64,000 bases of DNA from Armatimonadota bacterium (GTDB taxonomy: Bacteria > Armatimonadota > Fimbriimonadia > Fimbriimonadales > Fimbriimonadaceae): the NCBI GenBank assembly GCA_016223145.1, contig JACRPN010000006.1:56211-120210 (forward strand), in the 5' to 3' direction. A model generated the notes under the pieces. That model searched no databases. It had not been told where the DNA came from and was given only the letters and a program-made list of their open reading frames with translations. Shown piece by piece: positions 60,782-64,000 of the stretch. The stretch's first letter is position 1. Every line of letters begins with the position of its first letter. The position numbers were made by a program, and so were the translations under genes.

Positions 60782-63739
60782 ATGTTGCTCGGCATGATCG
60801 CTGTAGCTTCCGCACTGGCCAATACGTTACTCCCGCCAGATTTGCCCCGCGGAGTGGGTTCGTGGGATCCCAAAGCGCTCGGCAACCATCGTATCGTGGT
60901 GGAAGTTTCAGGTGCCACACCTCCCCACTCAAGGGGGAGGTCGGTGATTGCCCCGGTTCCACCAGGGACCGAAGCGAACCGAGAGAGGGGGAGCACATTT
61001 CGCGTCCACATCCCCTGGCGACGTCGCGACAAGCACCCCGAGGCGATCGACGTTGTCGTGACGGACGCCAAAGGCAACCGAATCCCGAACGTTCTGAGAA
61101 GAGAGATTAACCGCGAATTCGGCGACCTCATTTTCGAGCCGGTCTCAGGACCCGGCACCTATTACTTCTATCATTTGCCCCACGTCACTCAAGGCACCTA
61201 TTACCCAAAGGTGGACTACACGCCGCCCTCCGACACGGCCGATCCAACTTGGAAGCTGGCTGCCTCCGAAGTTAAGTGGGGGGACCTTCCCGAAGCCAAG
61301 GCCGTCCGATTCGAGTCTGTCTCGGCCTTTGACGCCTTTACGCCGATGGAGCTCATCGCCACTCAAGCCGAAACCGAAGACCTTCTCAACTTGCACCCTG
61401 CGGCGAGCTATTTGGTCTTCCCTGAAGACCGCCACCTCAGCGTCCGGATGTGGGACGACATCCCCTACCGCTGGGCCCAGCGAGGCGCGAACACCCCATT
61501 CACCGGCCACGCAAAGCGCGGTGAGTACTTCACGTTCCAACTTGGTGTGTGGGCGTGCCGTGGGCCCCTAGAGCGGGTCAAGGTCCGCTTTTCCAACTTG
61601 AAGATCGCCGCAGGCCGGACCCTCCGGTCCGACAAAGCGTCGCCAAAACCCGTGGGTCGGACTCTCCAGTCCGACATCCCAAAATCGGCCATCTCCTGCT
61701 TCAACACCGGCGGCATCGACTATAAGGGCAAGTCGTACACGACCGACCTCTCGGTGCCCAAGGGACGTGTCCAACCCCTCTGGTGCGGCATCGACGTGCC
61801 GGTGGACGTCAAACCCGGAACCTACGTCGGAACGGCAGCGATCACGGCCACCGGTGCAAAAGAAACCCGCATCCCCATCACGCTCGTTGTGGGCAACGAC
61901 GTCGCCAAAGACCATGGCGACGACCGCCCTGAGGACATGACGCGCCTTCGGTGGCTCAATTCGAAGCTGGGGCTGGACAAGTCGGTCGTCATGCCGTTCG
62001 AAGCCGATGGCCCGCTCGCCTGCTACACGGTCCCCGACAAGACCGGCTTTTTCCAACAGGTCGGCCGTCCGATCCACAGTCGCATGGACCGGTTCTCGCT
62101 TCCAAACGTGTGGCTGTTCGCAGATCAGATGGCGCTGAGGGTCGAAGGGGCATCCGGAGTCTATGAGGAGAGGGTCGTGCCATTGCTCGCCGACCCCAAG
62201 AAGCGCCTATCCAGCGAAGCCTGGGACCAAGAATCGCGGATCGGGCCCATCGTCAAGCGCCTCAAGTCGAACTTGGACTTCGACGGCACGCTGGACTATC
62301 AGATCGCCCTCACTGCTGAAAAGGCCGCAGATCTAAAGGACATCCGCCTCGAGTTGCCGATCAACAAGGAAGTCGCCCAGTACTTCATGGGCCTCGGGCG
62401 CGACGGCGGCAGGGCTCCCAGGACCCTCGATTGGAAGTGGGACATCCGCAACGCCCAGGAGGGCGCTTGGGTCGGCAGCGTGAACTGCGGGCTCATGTTT
62501 GCCCTGCGTGACGAGCACTACGTCCGGCCCCTCAATACCAACTTCTATCATGAAAAGCCACTCGTCATGCCAACCTCCTGGTGCAACGGCGGTAAGGGCG
62601 GTATCCGGATCCGAACGGAAAAGGACGCCTATCGGATCACGTGCTATTCCGGCCCCCGCAAGATGAAAAAGGGCGAGACGCTGCACTTCAACGTGCACAT
62701 GTTGCTCACGCCGTTCAAGCTCATTGACCCACGACGGCAGTTTTCCGAGCGCTACTACCATTCCTTCAAACCGCTCGACGAGATTCAGAAGGACGGCGCG
62801 AACGTCGTCAACGTCCACCACGCCACCGCAATCAACCCCTGGATCAACTATCCGTTCCTCGTTCCCGACAAACTGCGCGCCTACATCGCCGACGCGCACA
62901 AGCGCGGCATGAAAGTGAAGATCTACGACACCATCCGCGAGCTGACCAACAGAACCCCGGAGCTGTTCATGCTCAAGAGCCTCGGCCACGAGGTGTTCTC
63001 GCCCGGCAAAGGTGGCGGCGGAAGCTGGCTCCGCGAACACCTGGACGACGATTATATCCCCGCTTGGCACGCCGTCGAAGTTGGCGACGCGGCGATCATC
63101 AACTCCGGCATGAGCCGCTGGCACAACTACTACATCGAGGGCCTCGACTGGCTGGCCCGCAACGTCGGTATCGACGGCCTCTATCTGGACGACGTCGCTT
63201 TCGACCGAACCACCATGCTCCGCGTCCGAAGGGTCCTCGAACGCCGCATCGCTGAACGGACAAACCCGGCCCGTGGTCCCTCTGTCCCTTCGTCCCTCGG
63301 TCCCTCAAGTGCCTTCCCGACCATCGACCTCCACTCCGCCAACCAGCACAACGAGCGTGACGGATGGAACAACAGCGCCCTGCTGTACATGGACCTCATG
63401 CCGTTCCTCGACCGGCTATGGTTCGGGGAGTACTTCGACTACAACAAGGACGTCTTGGCGACGGTTTACTTGCGTGGCGGGCCGGCCACACCTGGAAACG
63501 AGCCGCCTCCGATGCCGAAGAACGGCCCTTCAGGGCTGATCGCCATCGCGTCCTGGGCCAAAGAGGACATCGACGTCCGACTCAAGATCGACTGGAAGGC
63601 CCTGGGAATGGACCCCAAAAAGGTCAAGCTTTCGGCCAAGCCCATTGTGGATTTCCAACCGGCTGCCAAGTTCCAATTTGGGGAAGCGATTCGAGTCCCC
63701 ACGGGAAAGGGCTGGCTGTTAACGCTCGAGCCAAAGTAG
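60782..63739 (+). CDS. Large DUF6067/glycosidase-like exported protein with repeat insertions
   Basis: 985 residues. A short signal (MLLGMIAVASALANT), N-terminal beta domains, and a TIM-barrel-like part with YIEGLDWLARNVGIDGLYLD followed by DVAFDR, where an Asp pair fits a glycosidase active site. Similar to DUF6067/GH123-like proteins. Three in-frame insertions have repeat sequence: residues ~46-72 (the 82-bp element), ~277-300 (two GTCGGACT palindromes) and ~830-842 (8-bp GTCCCT array). The core motifs are unharmed. Substrate unknown. Confidence 0.75.
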   Translation: MLLGMIAVASALANTLLPPDLPRGVGSWDPKALGNHRIVVEVSGATPPHSRGRSVIAPVPPGTEANRERGSTFRVHIPWRRRDKHPEAIDVVVTDAKGNRIPNVLRREINREFGDLIFEPVSGPGTYYFYHLPHVTQGTYYPKVDYTPPSDTADPTWKLAASEVKWGDLPEAKAVRFESVSAFDAFTPMELIATQAETEDLLNLHPAASYLVFPEDRHLSVRMWDDIPYRWAQRGANTPFTGHAKRGEYFTFQLGVWACRGPLERVKVRFSNLKIAAGRTLRSDKASPKPVGRTLQSDIPKSAISCFNTGGIDYKGKSYTTDLSVPKGRVQPLWCGIDVPVDVKPGTYVGTAAITATGAKETRIPITLVVGNDVAKDHGDDRPEDMTRLRWLNSKLGLDKSVVMPFEADGPLACYTVPDKTGFFQQVGRPIHSRMDRFSLPNVWLFADQMALRVEGASGVYEERVVPLLADPKKRLSSEAWDQESRIGPIVKRLKSNLDFDGTLDYQIALTAEKAADLKDIRLELPINKEVAQYFMGLGRDGGRAPRTLDWKWDIRNAQEGAWVGSVNCGLMFALRDEHYVRPLNTNFYHEKPLVMPTSWCNGGKGGIRIRTEKDAYRITCYSGPRKMKKGETLHFNVHMLLTPFKLIDPRRQFSERYYHSFKPLDEIQKDGANVVNVHHATAINPWINYPFLVPDKLRAYIADAHKRGMKVKIYDTIRELTNRTPELFMLKSLGHEVFSPGKGGGGSWLREHLDDDYIPAWHAVEVGDAAIINSGMSRWHNYYIEGLDWLARNVGIDGLYLDDVAFDRTTMLRVRRVLERRIAERTNPARGPSVPSSLGPSSAFPTIDLHSANQHNERDGWNNSALLYMDLMPFLDRLWFGEYFDYNKDVLATVYLRGGPATPGNEPPPMPKNGPSGLIAIASWAKEDIDVRLKIDWKALGMDPKKVKLSAKPIVDFQPAAKFQFGEAIRVPTGKGWLLTLEPK
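60911..60993. repeat. ~82-bp dispersed repeat (copy 1), in frame in the DUF6067-like gene
   Basis: Contains CACACCTCCCC ... GGGGGAGGTCGGTGATTGCC and CCGGTTCCACC. It aligns with the minus strand of 42340-42422. Confidence 0.75.
61616..61675. repeat. Two palindromic mini-repeats inside the DUF6067-like gene
   Basis: 61616-61631 (6-bp stem, CTCC loop) and 61656-61675 (8-bp stem GTCGGACT/AGTCCGAC, CTCC loop), 40 bases apart, in frame (GRTLRSD ... GRTLQSD). Confidence 0.8.
63274..63306. repeat. 8-bp GTCCCTCG array inside the DUF6067-like gene
   Basis: Four GTCCCTNNG units, in frame, giving GPSVPSSLGPSS. Confidence 0.75.
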
Positions 63740-63882
63740 CCTGGCCGTTTCATTGTTCCGCTACTCCGCGCGCTCTGCTCGTCTGCGTTCTCTGCGCGAA
63801 GTCCGAAGTCAAGTGAGATGCCAGGCAAAAGCGCTATCGAAGGCTCTAAATCGCGGACTATGTTGTGGAACAATGCAATGCC

Positions 63883-64000
63883 ATGGAAGCCGCCGACGTC
63901 GTCTCAGCTTGGAAGGCGAACAACGCCCTCAATCTGGAGCTCCTTTCGCTTTGTCCGGACGACACCTTCGAGCTCAAGCCCGGCAAGGGAAAGACCGTCC
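63883..64000 (+). CDS. DinB family protein (N-terminal part; 3' end outside window)
   Basis: 39 codons visible: MEAADVVSAWKANNALNLEL and then LLSLCPDDTFELKPGKGKTV, the first helix and turn of DinB-like four-helix proteins, with the typical WKxNN and KPxxGKTV spots. DinB proteins are metal-binding stress proteins, often thiol-dependent. Confidence 0.65.
   Translation, partial: MEAADVVSAWKANNALNLELLSLCPDDTFELKPGKGKTV

Overview
The window is about 60% G+C, densely coded and mostly on the minus strand, with many genes overlapping by 4 bases. A Gram-negative-type envelope is implied by a complete type II secretion/type IV pilus-like locus with a secretin, by lipoproteins and by an outer-membrane-barrel-like gene. 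PEP-CTERM proteins, a DUF1592-type cytochrome and a DUF1552 protein, Gly-rich proteins and intergenic repeats fit Armatimonadota (Fimbriimonadia-like) or possibly a Planctomycete relative. This placement is inference; the window holds no rRNA.

Layout. 1-0.8 kb: end of a barrel-like gene. 0.8-1.6 kb: Gly-rich LTxxQ-type exported protein. 1.7-13.4 kb: one minus-strand secretion locus in the order E, F, G, H, I, J, K, L(PilM/N-like), M(PilO-like), C/PilP-like, D, closed by a terminator. 13.4-17.5 kb: GH127 and GH15 glycosidases. 17.6-28.9 kb: tRNA-Leu(CAG), RRM protein, FmdB zinc ribbon, family-5-like uracil-DNA glycosylase, retropepsin-like PDZ protein, SPFH protein with a small RHH gene, GIN-domain lipoprotein, M20 peptidase, a lipoprotein, an ArgC-like remnant, FKBP isomerase, SmpB and a PilZ protein. 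29-32 kb: apt, OB-fold-like protein, miaA, hfq and dapF, mostly chained by 4-base overlaps. 32-38.4 kb: DUF2207, LemA, a degenerate HD-GYP protein, a zinc-ribbon membrane protein, an ECF sigma factor with a membrane partner carrying an STN-like domain, and a LolA-like/thioredoxin fusion. 38.5-47 kb: GT-C/DUF2142-like membrane protein, an STN-like 764-residue protein, RmuC, GcvPA/GcvH, a SpoU methyltransferase and a response-regulator gene with an in-frame stop.

47.1-53.9 kb is an isolated phage head module (protease/scaffold, decoration-like protein, Mu gpT-like capsid, two connector-like proteins and two tiny membrane proteins), with three plus-strand genes inserted. No terminase, portal, tail or integrase is seen. 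54-64 kb: DUF1592-type cytochrome, three tandem PEP-CTERM paralogues, the DUF1552 partner, a large DUF6067/glycosidase-like protein and the start of a DinB-like gene.

The feature running through the whole window is a set of short dispersed repeats: 7-9 bp tandem arrays, 7-8 bp palindromes with a CTC/TCT-type loop, and an ~82 bp element. They fill many spacers and also lie, in frame, inside conserved genes (gcvPA, the SpoU methyltransferase, GH15 and the 985-residue glycosidase-like gene). With the orphan capsid module, these repeats are the most promising leads.
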